DNA of 64,000 nucleotides. Origin: Actinoallomurus spadix (lineage in GTDB: Bacteria; Actinomycetota; Actinomycetes; Streptosporangiales; Streptosporangiaceae). A model generated the notes under the pieces. It was not told where the DNA came from. It ran no database searches and saw only the letters and a list, made by a program, of their open reading frames with translations. This document shows, piece by piece, positions 25,936 to 35,018 of the stretch. The number at the start of each line of letters is the position of its first letter. Position 1 is the stretch's first letter. The position numbers were made by a program, and so were the translations under genes. The stretch lies in assembly GCF_024055725.1 (NCBI RefSeq), contig NZ_JAMXMX010000030.1, positions 1 to 64,000 on the forward strand. The letters run 5' to 3'.

Positions 25936-27746
25936 CACATCGATGGCCGGCCATCGCCCGGCTCGTACCCCACGCCGGGTTCGGGCCCGCGGCGGCGGCC
26001 ATCGCGCACAGCCTCGTCACCGGCCTGCTGCCGATCGCGTTCATCTTCTGCACGAGCTCCATGCTGGCCGCGCTCCCGGACACGGCGCACCCGCACGCGT
26101 GGGTCGCCCCGGCCGGTCTGGCCATGGCCGCCCTGCTGGCGCAGCAGGCGCTCGCCCCGTTCCAGGCCGCGCTCGCCGAGCTGGTGACACGCCGGGTCGA
26201 CGAACGCTGCCTGAACCACGTCGTCACCTCGGCCGTCGCGCGCACCCCGATGGCCGACCTGCAACGGCCGGAGGTCATGGACCGGCTCGGCGACGTCAAC
26301 GCCGCGTTCGAGGGCGCGGCACCCACGCCGGGCGCCGCGGTGGCCGGGGCCATCGCGCTGGTCGCCCGCTACGTGCAACTCCTCGGCGCGGTCGTCCTCG
26401 TCGGTGTCGAGCTGAGCCCCTTGGCCGGTCTCGTCGCCGCCGCGACCGCGCTGGTCGTCCGCTTCGCCCAGCGCGGATCCCTCGCCCGGTTCGCGACCGC
26501 GTGGACCGGCATGGCCGGGGCGCGCCGGAAGATCAACTACCTGCTCGACGTCGGTCTCGGCGCCGCGGACGCCAAAGAGCTGCGCGTCCTGGGACTGCTG
26601 CCGTGGCTGCGCGCCCGCCACCGCGCCGACTCGCGTGCCTACCTCGCCCCGATGTGGGCGCGGCGCCGCCGCATCTACTTCGGGCCCTTCGTGGGGTACT
26701 CCCTGATCGCGCTGACCGGCGGCGGACTGACCATGGTGCTGCTGGAGCGCGCCGCCGTGGCGGGCCGGGTGGACCTGCGGGCCCTGTCCATCGGCGTGCA
26801 GTGCCTGCTCGTGGCCATGCGCTTCGGCGTCTTCTTCCCCGAGAGTGACATCAAGACCCAGCACGGTTTCGAGACGCGGCGGGCGATCCTCGAGTTCGAA
26901 CGCTACGCGGTTCCTCCCGCATCCCCTCCCGAGGCCGCCCGCGGAGAGGTCGCCGCGCCGCACGGAGAGGTCGCCGCGCCGCGCCGCTCGATCGCCTTCG
27001 AGCGCGTCGTCTTCGCCTACGACGAGGCGCCCGTTCCCGTCCTCGACGGGTGTGACCTCGAGATCACGGCGGGCCGTTCCACCGCGATCGTCGGGCTCAA
27101 CGGCGCGGGCAAGACCACGCTGATCAAGCTGCTCGCCCGGCTCCACGACCCGCAGCGCGGCCGGGTCACGGTCGACGGGCGCGACCTGCGCGACCTCGAC
27201 GTCCACGCGTGGCGGCGCCGGCTCGCCGTCGTCTTCCAGGACTTCCTGCGGTACGACCTCACCGCCGCCGACAACATCCGCATGGGCGCGCCCGACCTGC
27301 CCCGCGACGACACGGCACTGCTCGACGCGGCCGAACGGGCGGGCGCGCTCGACCTGATCGAGAGGCTGCCCGCGGGCCTGGACACGCCGCTGTCGTCCCG
27401 GTACCGCGGCGGGCAGGACCTGTCCGGCGGCCAGTGGCAGCGCATCGCGCTGGCCAGGGCGCTGTACGCCGTCCACGCCGGCGCGTCGGTCCTCGTGATG
27501 GACGAGCCGACGGCCCACCTCGACGTCCGCGCCGAGACCCGCTTCTTCGACCGGTTCCTCGAACTGACCGAGGGACTCACCACCGTGCTCGTCGCGCATC
27601 GCTTCTCCACCGTCCGCCACGCCGACCGGATCGTCGTGCTCGACGGTGGCCGCGTCGTCGAGGCCGGTGACCACGAAGGCCTCGTCGGTTCCGGCGGGCG
27701 GTACGCGAAGCTGTTCGCGTTGCAGGCCGAGAGGTTCGCGCGATGA
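25932..27746 (+). CDS. ABC exporter half-transporter (permease-ATPase fusion)
   Basis: About 604 aa from GTG at 25932. Six-helix membrane domain, then ATPase with Walker A GLNGAGKTT, Q-loop VVFQDFLRYDLTA, signature LSGGQWQ, Walker B VLVMDEPTAHLD and H-loop VAHRF. A short A/E/P linker with a near-repeat (GEVAAPHGEVAAPRR) joins the domains. It probably forms a heterodimer with the next gene and exports the cluster product. Confidence 0.85.
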   Translation: MTHRWPAIARLVPHAGFGPAAAAIAHSLVTGLLPIAFIFCTSSMLAALPDTAHPHAWVAPAGLAMAALLAQQALAPFQAALAELVTRRVDERCLNHVVTSAVARTPMADLQRPEVMDRLGDVNAAFEGAAPTPGAAVAGAIALVARYVQLLGAVVLVGVELSPLAGLVAAATALVVRFAQRGSLARFATAWTGMAGARRKINYLLDVGLGAADAKELRVLGLLPWLRARHRADSRAYLAPMWARRRRIYFGPFVGYSLIALTGGGLTMVLLERAAVAGRVDLRALSIGVQCLLVAMRFGVFFPESDIKTQHGFETRRAILEFERYAVPPASPPEAARGEVAAPHGEVAAPRRSIAFERVVFAYDEAPVPVLDGCDLEITAGRSTAIVGLNGAGKTTLIKLLARLHDPQRGRVTVDGRDLRDLDVHAWRRRLAVVFQDFLRYDLTAADNIRMGAPDLPRDDTALLDAAERAGALDLIERLPAGLDTPLSSRYRGGQDLSGGQWQRIALARALYAVHAGASVLVMDEPTAHLDVRAETRFFDRFLELTEGLTTVLVAHRFSTVRHADRIVVLDGGRVVEAGDHEGLVGSGGRYAKLFALQAERFAR

Positions 27747-29521
27747 GCGACATTCGCCGCGCCGTGCGCCTGCTGCTGACGCTGGCGTGGCGGACCGATC
27801 GCGGCCGCCTCGTGCGGGCCGCCCTGCTCATGCTCGTCGGCTATGTGGCGACCCCACTGATCGCGGTCTGCCTGAAGGTCCTCACCGACCGGGCCGTCGC
27901 CCACGACCCCCGGGCGCTCTGGGCCGCGCTGGCGGCCGCGGTCCTGCTCGTCTTCGAGCTGATGATGGCCCACTTCGCCCACCTGTCGTACTTCGAGCTG
28001 GGCGAGATGGAGGAGGAGACGCTCAACTCCACCCTGATCGACCTGGCCGGACGGCCGGACGGGCTGCGCCGGTTCGACGACCCGGAGTTCGCCGACACGC
28101 TGCGGCTGGTGCGCGAGGACCTGATGAACATCAGGATGGCCCTGGCGGCCGTGCTGCAACTCGGGGGCGTCCTCCTGCAGACCGCCGTCGCCACGGTGAT
28201 CCTCGCCCGGGTGAGCCCCCTGCTGGTCCTGCTGCTCGCCGCGGCGCTGCCCCCGGTGATCGCCGGCCGCTGGGCCCAGCGGATCATCGACCGGGCTCAG
28301 GAGGCCGAGGCGGAGAGGACCCGCCTCGTCAACCACCTCCTGCGGCTGGCCACCTCGGCCGGCTCGGTCAAGGAGCTGCGGCTGTACCGCGCCGAGCGGG
28401 AACTGGCCGGCCTCCAGGCGGCGCTCTGGAGGCGGATCACCGCGGCGTCCTGGCGCGCGCACCGGCGCGCCGCCGCCGTCCGGGCCGCCGGTCAGACGGT
28501 GTTCGGATTGGCGTACGGCGGCGCGGTCCTGCTGGTGGCGACGTACGCCGCGCGCGATCACGCGCGGCTGGGCGACGTGGTCCTCATCATCACCCTGGCC
28601 GTCCAGGTCAGCGCCCAGGTGTCCGAGGCCCTGAGCCTGCTGTCCACACTGCAGACGGCGGGACGGACGGCCGGGCGGCTCGACCGCCTGCGCGCGGAGG
28701 ACGTCGCGGAGCCCGCCGGCGCGGCACGCGCGGTCCCGGACCGGCTGCGGCGCGGCATCCGTCTCGAAGGCGTCGGCTTCCGGTACTCCGCCGGGCGGCC
28801 GCCCGTGCTGCGGGACGTCACGCTCGACCTGCCGGCGGGCGGCACCGTGGTCGTCGTCGGGGAGAACGGCGCGGGCAAGAGCACGCTGGTGAAGCTGCTG
28901 TGCGGCCTGTACGACCCCACCAGCGGCTCGATCCTCGTCGACGGGATCCCCCTGAGCGACGTGGCACCCGCCGCCTGGCGGCGGAACCTCACCGTGATGT
29001 ACCAGGACTTCTCCCGGTTCCAGCTGACGCTGCGGGAGAGCGTGGGGCTGGGCGACCTCGCACGGTCCGGGGACGACACCGCCGTGCTCGGCGCCCTCGA
29101 ACGCGCCGGGGCGGGCAGGATCGCGACGAAGCCGCCGGCGGGACTGTCCGGTCTCGTCGGCACCGCGTACGGGGACGGTACCGAACTGTCGGGCGGCCAG
29201 TGGCAGTCGGTCGCGCTCGCGCGAAGCCTCATGCGGACGGAGCCGCTGCTGCTGGTGATGGACGAGCCCACCGCCGCCCTGGACGCCGCCGCGGAGAGCG
29301 CGATCTTCGAGCGGTACCGGGAGTCGGCGCGGCGGGCGGCCGAGCGCCGGGGCGCGATCACGCTGTTCGTCTCCCATCGGTTCTCGACGGTCCACAAGGC
29401 CGACCTGATCGTCGTCCTGGACCAGGGGCGGGTGGCCGAGACCGGCAGGCACGCCGATCTCCTCGCGGCGGGAGGGAAGTACGCCGAGCTGTTCCGCATG
29501 CACGCCCGCGTCTATGAGTAG
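27743..29521 (+). CDS. ABC exporter half-transporter (permease-ATPase fusion)
   Basis: 592 aa, ATGA overlap with the previous half-transporter. Membrane domain of about 320 residues, then Walker A GENGAGKST, Q-loop MYQDFSRFQLT, LSGGQWQ and LLVMDEPTAALD. Both NBDs keep catalytic Glu, so both sites could hydrolyse ATP. Heterodimeric export with the partner is inferred from coupling. Confidence 0.85.
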   Translation: MSDIRRAVRLLLTLAWRTDRGRLVRAALLMLVGYVATPLIAVCLKVLTDRAVAHDPRALWAALAAAVLLVFELMMAHFAHLSYFELGEMEEETLNSTLIDLAGRPDGLRRFDDPEFADTLRLVREDLMNIRMALAAVLQLGGVLLQTAVATVILARVSPLLVLLLAAALPPVIAGRWAQRIIDRAQEAEAERTRLVNHLLRLATSAGSVKELRLYRAERELAGLQAALWRRITAASWRAHRRAAAVRAAGQTVFGLAYGGAVLLVATYAARDHARLGDVVLIITLAVQVSAQVSEALSLLSTLQTAGRTAGRLDRLRAEDVAEPAGAARAVPDRLRRGIRLEGVGFRYSAGRPPVLRDVTLDLPAGGTVVVVGENGAGKSTLVKLLCGLYDPTSGSILVDGIPLSDVAPAAWRRNLTVMYQDFSRFQLTLRESVGLGDLARSGDDTAVLGALERAGAGRIATKPPAGLSGLVGTAYGDGTELSGGQWQSVALARSLMRTEPLLLVMDEPTAALDAAAESAIFERYRESARRAAERRGAITLFVSHRFSTVHKADLIVVLDQGRVAETGRHADLLAAGGKYAELFRMHARVYE

Positions 29522-29548
29522 TCGTCGCCGAGGAAGGGGTTGATCTGG

Positions 29549-30733
29549 ATGCGCATGGCCTACGCCTCCGACGTAGGAGACTCCGGCCACAAGTCGGTGA
29601 GCCTGGCGATCGTCGAGGAAGGCGTCGCGCGGGGTCACACGTGCGAGGAGTTCGCGCTGTGGCCCGAGGACTCGGTCGTCGCCAGGGACGTGCTGTTCCG
29701 GATGTTCCGTGAGTACGCGAACCGGCGTCTGCCCGTCCTGCCGCCGGTGATCGAGCACCCGGAGCTCGAACCGGAGATGGCCCGGGACATGCTGCCGGAC
29801 CTGTCGCTCCCGGACGTCGACGTTCTGATCGGCGTCCATCCGTGGGCGGCCTACTTCTTCGCCGAACTCGCCCGGCGGGACGGCTTCGACGGCCCGATCA
29901 TCGCGGTGAACACCGACTTCTACGAGTTCCCGGCCCTCGCCCACCCGCGGATCGACATCTACACCGGCGTGTTCCCCAAGCTGATCCTGCCGCCGGCCGA
30001 CCGGGCCCGGCAACGGGCGATCGGCATGCCGGTCCGGTCCGGGTTCCGGCGTCCCGGGCCACCGGCGGCGGAGCGGAACCTGATCGTCGCCGCGGTCGGC
30101 GCCCGCCCCTTCATCCCCCTCGACGACGTGGTCGCGATGTGCTCGGCCCTGCAGCGGCGGCTTCCCGACGTGCGCGTCGTGGTGTGCGCCGGCCGGGAGG
30201 CCGCCGACTCACCCCTGCGGAGCACTCCCTCGAACATCGAGATCCTCCACGGCGCGACGGATCTGTCCGACCTGATGACCAAGGCGCGACTCGTGATCAC
30301 CAGGCCGAGCGGCGCCACGGTCGCGGAGACGATCGCCGCCGGCGCCGTACCCGCGCTGCTGCCCTCCGACGTGCCCTGGGAGGCCGACGCCGGACGGCAC
30401 CTGGTCTGGGAGGGACTGGCGGTGCCGCTGCCGGCACGAGCGGAGGCGATCGTCGAGGCGATCGAGGGGCTCTGGGCCGACGACCGGCGCGTCGGCGCGA
30501 TCACCGGCGCGGGACGGCGGCTGGAACTGGACCGGAGCGCCGAGCGTCTGTGGGAGCTCGCCGAGGCGGGGCGCCCCGCTCCCGTGAAGGACCCTCGCGC
30601 GCTCCTGGAGCCCGCGGAGGCCGAACTGCTGGAGGGCTACCTCCGGACGCTCGATGAGGCGCAGCGCAGCGATCCCATGCCGCGGACGGCGGCGCTCCTG
30701 CGACGGGCGATGCTCGACTGGTACACCGGCTGA
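29549..30733 (+). CDS. MurG-like / GT28-family glycosyltransferase
   Basis: 394 aa from ATG at 29549, chosen because AGGAAGGGG ends at 29539; the in-frame TTG at 29540 is too close to it. N-terminal ASDVGDSGHKSVSLAIVEEG resembles the acceptor domain of diacylglycerol glucosyltransferases. The C-terminal GATDLSDLMTKARLVI and RPSGATVAETIAAG form the nucleotide-sugar pocket. Last gene of the cluster; it likely glycosylates a lipid-type acceptor. Confidence 0.75.
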   Translation: MRMAYASDVGDSGHKSVSLAIVEEGVARGHTCEEFALWPEDSVVARDVLFRMFREYANRRLPVLPPVIEHPELEPEMARDMLPDLSLPDVDVLIGVHPWAAYFFAELARRDGFDGPIIAVNTDFYEFPALAHPRIDIYTGVFPKLILPPADRARQRAIGMPVRSGFRRPGPPAAERNLIVAAVGARPFIPLDDVVAMCSALQRRLPDVRVVVCAGREAADSPLRSTPSNIEILHGATDLSDLMTKARLVITRPSGATVAETIAAGAVPALLPSDVPWEADAGRHLVWEGLAVPLPARAEAIVEAIEGLWADDRRVGAITGAGRRLELDRSAERLWELAEAGRPAPVKDPRALLEPAEAELLEGYLRTLDEAQRSDPMPRTAALLRRAMLDWYTG

Positions 30734-30868
30734 CCGCGGCATGGATCACCACGCCCGTCACTTTACGTAAACGAGTGGCTACGTTCGAGAGTAATCACTG
30801 GTGTGCGGAGCGTGCTCACAACCCTAGAGGCCGCACCCGCGCGGCCAACGTATTTCGCCTGGGTGGCG

Positions 30869-30890
30869 CGATCCTACTCGAGTAGGATCG
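30869..30890 (+). promoter_or_regulatory. 22-bp perfect palindrome, operator of the toxin-antitoxin operon
   Basis: Half-site CGATCCTACTC followed immediately by its reverse complement, ending five bases before the antitoxin ATG. TAGGAT inside it (30883-30888) fits a -10, so a leaderless transcript starting at about the ATG is possible, with the palindrome blocking it. Autoregulation by the RHH antitoxin is the inference. Confidence 0.75.
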
Positions 30891-30895
30891 ATGAC

Positions 30896-31159
30896 ATGGC
30901 GATGAGAAAACTGTCCATCACCCTGCCCGAGGAACTCGCGGAGATGGTCAAGCGCCAGGCCGAGGAGGAAGGCACCTCGGTCTCCGCCGTCATCGCCGAC
31001 TTCCTCGCTGCTCTCGCCCGCCAGCGCGCCGGTGAGGAGGCCGTCCAGTGGTTCGAGGAGGAGGAAGGGCCGTTCACGCCGGAGGAGCTCATCGAGGCGG
31101 AGCGGATCTGGCAGGCCGCAGAAGCGCATCAGCGCAAGATGAAGAGGGCGGCGAGCTGA
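30896..31159 (+). CDS. ribbon-helix-helix antitoxin (VapB-like)
   Basis: 87 aa; ATG at 30896 or 30902. The N-terminus RKLSITLPEELAEMVKRQ is a ribbon-helix-helix DNA-binding element; the C-terminal half is acidic (WFEEEEGPFTPEELIEAE) and would wrap the toxin. One base separates its stop from the toxin GTG. Confidence 0.75.
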   Translation: MAMRKLSITLPEELAEMVKRQAEEEGTSVSAVIADFLAALARQRAGEEAVQWFEEEEGPFTPEELIEAERIWQAAEAHQRKMKRAAS

Positions 31160-31160
31160 A

Positions 31161-31559
31161 GTGATCGCTGCCACCCATGCCGTGCTCGACGCCGGAGTTC
31201 TCATCAGCGCCGAGGCGCGCAGCAAGGCCGCCTGGTCACTGGAGAAGAGAGGCCGAGGCGGACGTGTTCTCATCGTCAGCACACCGGTGCTGGCGCAGGT
31301 CTGGAGAAGCGGCCCTCGCCAAGCCGTGCTGGCGCGCTTCCTGAAGGGCTGCGTGATCCAGTCGCCGTCCGAGAGGGTCGCCAAGCGCGCCGGTGAGCTG
31401 CTGGGGCGCACCGGCACGAGTGACGCCGTCGACGCCCTTGTCGTGGCCACGGCGCTCGAACAGGAGGCGGCCATGATCCTGACGAGTGATCCGGTGGACA
31501 TCGAGGCGCTCGTCGCGGCTTCGGAAGCGGCATTCCCGCCCCTCATCCAGAAGATCTGA
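31161..31559 (+). CDS. PIN-domain toxin (VapC-like ribonuclease)
   Basis: 132 aa, GTG start. Acidic PIN residues are visible in AVLDAGVLISAE, TSDAVDALVVA and LTSDPVDIE. The family cleaves tRNA or rRNA in a metal-dependent way when freed from the antitoxin. It forms a two-gene operon with the RHH protein under a palindromic operator. Confidence 0.72.
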   Translation: MIAATHAVLDAGVLISAEARSKAAWSLEKRGRGGRVLIVSTPVLAQVWRSGPRQAVLARFLKGCVIQSPSERVAKRAGELLGRTGTSDAVDALVVATALEQEAAMILTSDPVDIEALVAASEAAFPPLIQKI

Positions 31560-31640
31560 GGGGCGGGCGGGCGGTCGGGGGAGGGGCTCGCGCCGGTAGG
31601 GTGAGGGGGATCCCATATTCGTCTTCGGAGGCGTTCCGTC

Positions 31641-33563
31641 ATGGCCGTCGAGTCGCTGTTCGCCCGGCTGGAGCCGCTGCTCCCCAAGGTGCAGAAGCCG
31701 ATTCAATATGTCGGCGGGGAGCTGAACTCCTCCGTCAAGGACTGGGACTCCTGCGACGTGCGCTGGGCGCTGATGTACCCGGACGCGTACGAGGTGGGCC
31801 AGCCCAACCAGGGTGTGCAGATCCTGTACGAGGTGCTGAACGAGCGCGAGGGCGTGCTGGCCGAGCGGACCTACAGCGTGTGGCCGGACCTCGAGGCGCT
31901 GATGCGCGAGCACGGCGTCCCGCAGTTCACGGTGGACGCGCACCGGCCGGTCGGGGCGTTCGACGTGTTCGGGGTCAGCTTCTCCACCGAGCTGGGCTAC
32001 ACCAACATGCTCACCGCGCTGGACCTGGCGGGGATTCCGCTGCGCGCGACGGCGCGGACCGACGAGCACCCGATCGTGCTGGCCGGCGGGCACGCGGCGT
32101 TCAACCCCGAGCCGATCGCCGACTTCCTCGACGCCGCCGTGCTGGGCGACGGCGAGGAGGTCGTGCTGGCGATCACCGAGGTGATCCGCGAGTGGAAGGG
32201 CGAGGGGCGGCCCGGTGGCCGGGACGAGCTGCTGATGCGGCTCGCGAGGTCCGGCGGGGTCTACGTCCCGAAGTTCTACGACGTGAGCTACCTGCCGGAC
32301 GGCCGGATCCAGCGCGTCGCGCCGAACCGTCCGGGCGTGCCGTGGCGGGTGGCCAAGCACACGGTCATGGACCTCGACCAGTGGCCGTACCCGAAGAAGC
32401 CCCTCGTGCCGCTGGCCGAGACCGTGCACGAGCGGTACAGCGTGGAGATCTTCCGGGGCTGCACGCGCGGCTGCCGGTTCTGCCAGGCCGGCATGATCAC
32501 GCGCCCGGTGCGCGAGCGGTCGATCACGACGATCGGCGAGATGGTCGAGACCGGGCTGAAGGAGTCGGGCTTCCAGGAGGTCGGCCTGCTGAGCCTGTCC
32601 AGCGCCGACCACTCCGAGATCGCCGACATCGCCAAGGGTCTCGCCGACCGGTACGAGGGCAGCAACACGTCGCTGTCGCTGCCGTCGACCCGCGTCGACG
32701 CCTTCAACATCACGCTCGCCAACGAGTTCTCCCGCGGCGGGCGCCGGTCCGGGCTGACGTTCGCCCCGGAGGGCGGGTCGGAGCGGATGCGCAAGGTCAT
32801 CAACAAGATGGTCAGCGAGGACGACCTGATCCGTACCGTCACCACGGCGTACGAGAACGGCTGGCGGCAGGTCAAGCTCTACTTCATGTGCGGGCTGCCG
32901 ACCGAGGAGGACGAGGACGTTCTCGCGATCGCGGACATGGCCAAGCGGGTCATCCGGGCGGGCCGGGAGGCCACCGGCCGCCGCGACATCCGCTGCACCG
33001 TCTCCATCGGCGGGTTCGTGCCGAAGCCGCACACGCCGTTCCAGTGGGCGGCCCAGTGCGACCACGAGACCGTCGACCGGCGGCTGCGGGCGCTGAAGGA
33101 CGCGCTGCGGCGCGACAAGGAGTACGGCCGCGCCATCGGCCTGCGCTACCACGACGGCCAGCCGTCGATCATCGAAGGGCTGCTGTCCCGCGGTGACCGC
33201 CGCGTCGGGAAGATCATCCAGGCGGTGTGGGAGGACGGCGGCCGGTTCGACGGATGGAGCGAGCACTTCTCGTACGCGCGGTGGACGGCCTGTGCGGACA
33301 AGGCGCTCGCCGACGAGCCGGTCGATCTGGACTGGTACACCGTCCGGGAGCGCGACGAGGTCGAGGTGCTGCCCTGGGACCACCTCGACGCCGGCCTCGA
33401 CCGCGAGTGGTTGTGGCAGGACTGGCAGGACGCCCTCGACGAGACCGAGGTCGAGGACTGCCGCTGGACGCCGTGCTACGACTGCGGCGTCTGCCCGACC
33501 ATGGACACCGAGATCCAGATCGGCCCGACCGGCAAGAAGCTCCTCCCACTGACGGTGGTCTGA
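31641..33563 (+). CDS. TIGR03960-type B12-binding / radical SAM protein
   Basis: 640 aa. A B12-binding-like domain covers about residues 40-200 (MYPDAYEVGQPNQGVQIL, GVSFSTELGY). The radical SAM core has C274-x3-C278-x2-C281 in GCTRGCRFCQAGM. It ends with CYDCGVCPTMD cysteines. Widely conserved, function unknown; normally adjacent or fused to the DUF2344 protein, which here lies 2.2 kb away. Confidence 0.9.
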   Translation: MAVESLFARLEPLLPKVQKPIQYVGGELNSSVKDWDSCDVRWALMYPDAYEVGQPNQGVQILYEVLNEREGVLAERTYSVWPDLEALMREHGVPQFTVDAHRPVGAFDVFGVSFSTELGYTNMLTALDLAGIPLRATARTDEHPIVLAGGHAAFNPEPIADFLDAAVLGDGEEVVLAITEVIREWKGEGRPGGRDELLMRLARSGGVYVPKFYDVSYLPDGRIQRVAPNRPGVPWRVAKHTVMDLDQWPYPKKPLVPLAETVHERYSVEIFRGCTRGCRFCQAGMITRPVRERSITTIGEMVETGLKESGFQEVGLLSLSSADHSEIADIAKGLADRYEGSNTSLSLPSTRVDAFNITLANEFSRGGRRSGLTFAPEGGSERMRKVINKMVSEDDLIRTVTTAYENGWRQVKLYFMCGLPTEEDEDVLAIADMAKRVIRAGREATGRRDIRCTVSIGGFVPKPHTPFQWAAQCDHETVDRRLRALKDALRRDKEYGRAIGLRYHDGQPSIIEGLLSRGDRRVGKIIQAVWEDGGRFDGWSEHFSYARWTACADKALADEPVDLDWYTVRERDEVEVLPWDHLDAGLDREWLWQDWQDALDETEVEDCRWTPCYDCGVCPTMDTEIQIGPTGKKLLPLTVV

Positions 33564-33576
33564 GGCCTAAGAAAAA

Positions 33577-33608
33577 GATCCGGCGGGCCCGAGGGGGCCC
33601 GCCGGATC
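33577..33608. terminator. 14-bp perfect hairpin with T-run on the minus strand
   Basis: GATCCGGCGGGCCC / GGGCCCGCCGGATC, loop GAGG, preceded on the plus strand by AAAAA. Read on the minus strand this is a canonical terminator for the 66-aa ORF. It can also end the radical SAM transcript. Confidence 0.85.
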
Positions 33609-33659
33609 GCGCGGGGTCGGCGTCCGCCGTGGCCGGCGGGACGCTCTCGATGGTCACCG

Positions 33660-33860
33660 TCATCCCACCGACGGCTCCAGGCAGGGGTCGACGCGGTCGG
33701 CGGTGCGCCGGAGCAGCGCCGCGAGGGCGGTGCGGACGACCGGCGTGCGGGGCTCCTCGGGGACGTACGGCACCCGGGGGGCGTCGGGCAGGGCCGACTG
33801 GGCCTGGGAGCGCATGCTCTCCTGAGCCGAGATGAACGTGACGACCTGCAGCGGACTCAT
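33660..33860 (-). CDS. 66-aa ORF divergent from a LacI regulator
   Basis: ATG at 33860 with AAGGAG six bases upstream and a canonical terminator 50-80 bp past its stop. The protein starts MSPLQVVTFISAQES and is Pro/Arg-rich in the middle; no domain is recognised. The ribosome binding site, terminator and shared LacI-type operator region support it as real. Confidence 0.6.
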   Translation of the reverse strand: MSPLQVVTFISAQESMRSQAQSALPDAPRVPYVPEEPRTPVVRTALAALLRRTADRVDPCLEPSVG

Positions 33861-33874
33861 CCTGATCTCCTTCC

Positions 33875-33942
33875 CTGAATCATCTTTATCGATTCAGTTA
33901 CCTCCTCAAGAGTACGTCCTGCCCCCTTCTTAATCAATTCAG
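33875..33942. promoter_or_regulatory. LacI-type operator region with repeated GATTCAG half-sites
   Basis: CTGAATC (33875-33881) and GATTCAG (33891-33897) form an inverted repeat with a 9-bp spacer. A second ATC(A/G)ATTCAG copy (33933-33942) lies 45 bp further on, 18 bp before the LacI GTG. This AT-rich 100-bp divergent region would allow joint autoregulation of the regulator and the 66-aa ORF. Confidence 0.6.
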
Positions 33943-33959
33943 AACTAAGGTGGCGTCCC

Positions 33960-35018
33960 GTGCAACGCGTCACACTACAGACGATCGCCGATCGGGTCGG
34001 CGTCTCACGTACCACCGTGTCCAACGCCTTCTCGCGGCCTGACCAGCTGAACGAGGAGCTGCGCCGACGGATCCTGGAGGTGGCGGGGGAGCTCGGCTAC
34101 CCCGGCCCGCACCCGGCGGCCCGCACGCTCCGGCGGGGCCGGGCCGGGGTGATCGGAGTGATCTTCACTGAGGAGCTGTCGTACGCCTTCGCCGACTCCT
34201 ACGCCGTCGGCTTCCTGCGCGGCCTGGCCAGCGTGGCCGAACAGTCCGGCACCGGACTCCACCTCATCGGCTGGCCGTCCCCGGACGTCGCCGAGGAGGT
34301 GATCGCGGACGCGGTCGTGGACGGTTTCTGCCTGTTCTCCCCGGAGGGCCATCCGCTCGTCCAGACGGTGCTGCGCCGCCGTCTCCCCGTCGTCACCGTG
34401 GATTACCCGTACGTCGAGGGCGTGCCGTTCGTGGGGATCGAGGACCGGGTCGCCGCGCGCACGGCGGCCGAACACGTCCTCGGCCTCGGGCACCGGCGGG
34501 TCGCCGCGCTCGGCGTGCAGCCCGAGGCGGGACGGACCGACCGCGACTGGCTGGACCTGGACCGGCCGGGTGACCTGCGGTTCGGGGCGGGCCGCGCCCG
34601 GGTGGCCGGCTACCGGGACGCCTGCCTGGCGGCCGGCCTGGAGTGGCAGGACGTCGTCGTCGACCGTACGGCGAACGACCGGGAGCTCGCCTGGCGAGCC
34701 GCGGCCCGGATCCTCGACCGGATCCCCCGGCCGACGGCGATCCTGGCGCCGACGGACGAGGTGGCGTTCGCGGTGCTGGACGTCGCGGCGCAGCGGGGGA
34801 TCGAGGTTCCCCGGGACCTGTCGGTCGTCGGCTTCGACGACGTGCCCGCCGCCGCCCCGGCCGGACTGACCACCATCCGCCAGCCGATCACAGAGAAGGG
34901 CACCACGGCGGGGCGGCTGCTCCTCGAGCCCTCGCGGGAACCCGCCCCCTGCGTGCTCATGCCGACCGAACTCATCGTCCGCCGCACCACCGCGCCCCCG
35001 CGCGGCGACGGCGCGTGA
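33960..35018 (+). CDS. LacI-family transcriptional regulator
   Basis: 352 aa, GTG start. N-terminal helix-turn-helix VTLQTIADRVGVSRTTVSNAFSR is followed by the hinge and a periplasmic-binding-protein-like sugar domain (GVIGVIFTEELSYAF, LSVVGFDDVPAAAPAGLTT). The effector is unknown. It likely binds the GATTCAG repeats in its upstream region. Confidence 0.88.
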   Translation: MQRVTLQTIADRVGVSRTTVSNAFSRPDQLNEELRRRILEVAGELGYPGPHPAARTLRRGRAGVIGVIFTEELSYAFADSYAVGFLRGLASVAEQSGTGLHLIGWPSPDVAEEVIADAVVDGFCLFSPEGHPLVQTVLRRRLPVVTVDYPYVEGVPFVGIEDRVAARTAAEHVLGLGHRRVAALGVQPEAGRTDRDWLDLDRPGDLRFGAGRARVAGYRDACLAAGLEWQDVVVDRTANDRELAWRAAARILDRIPRPTAILAPTDEVAFAVLDVAAQRGIEVPRDLSVVGFDDVPAAAPAGLTTIRQPITEKGTTAGRLLLEPSREPAPCVLMPTELIVRRTTAPPRGDGA

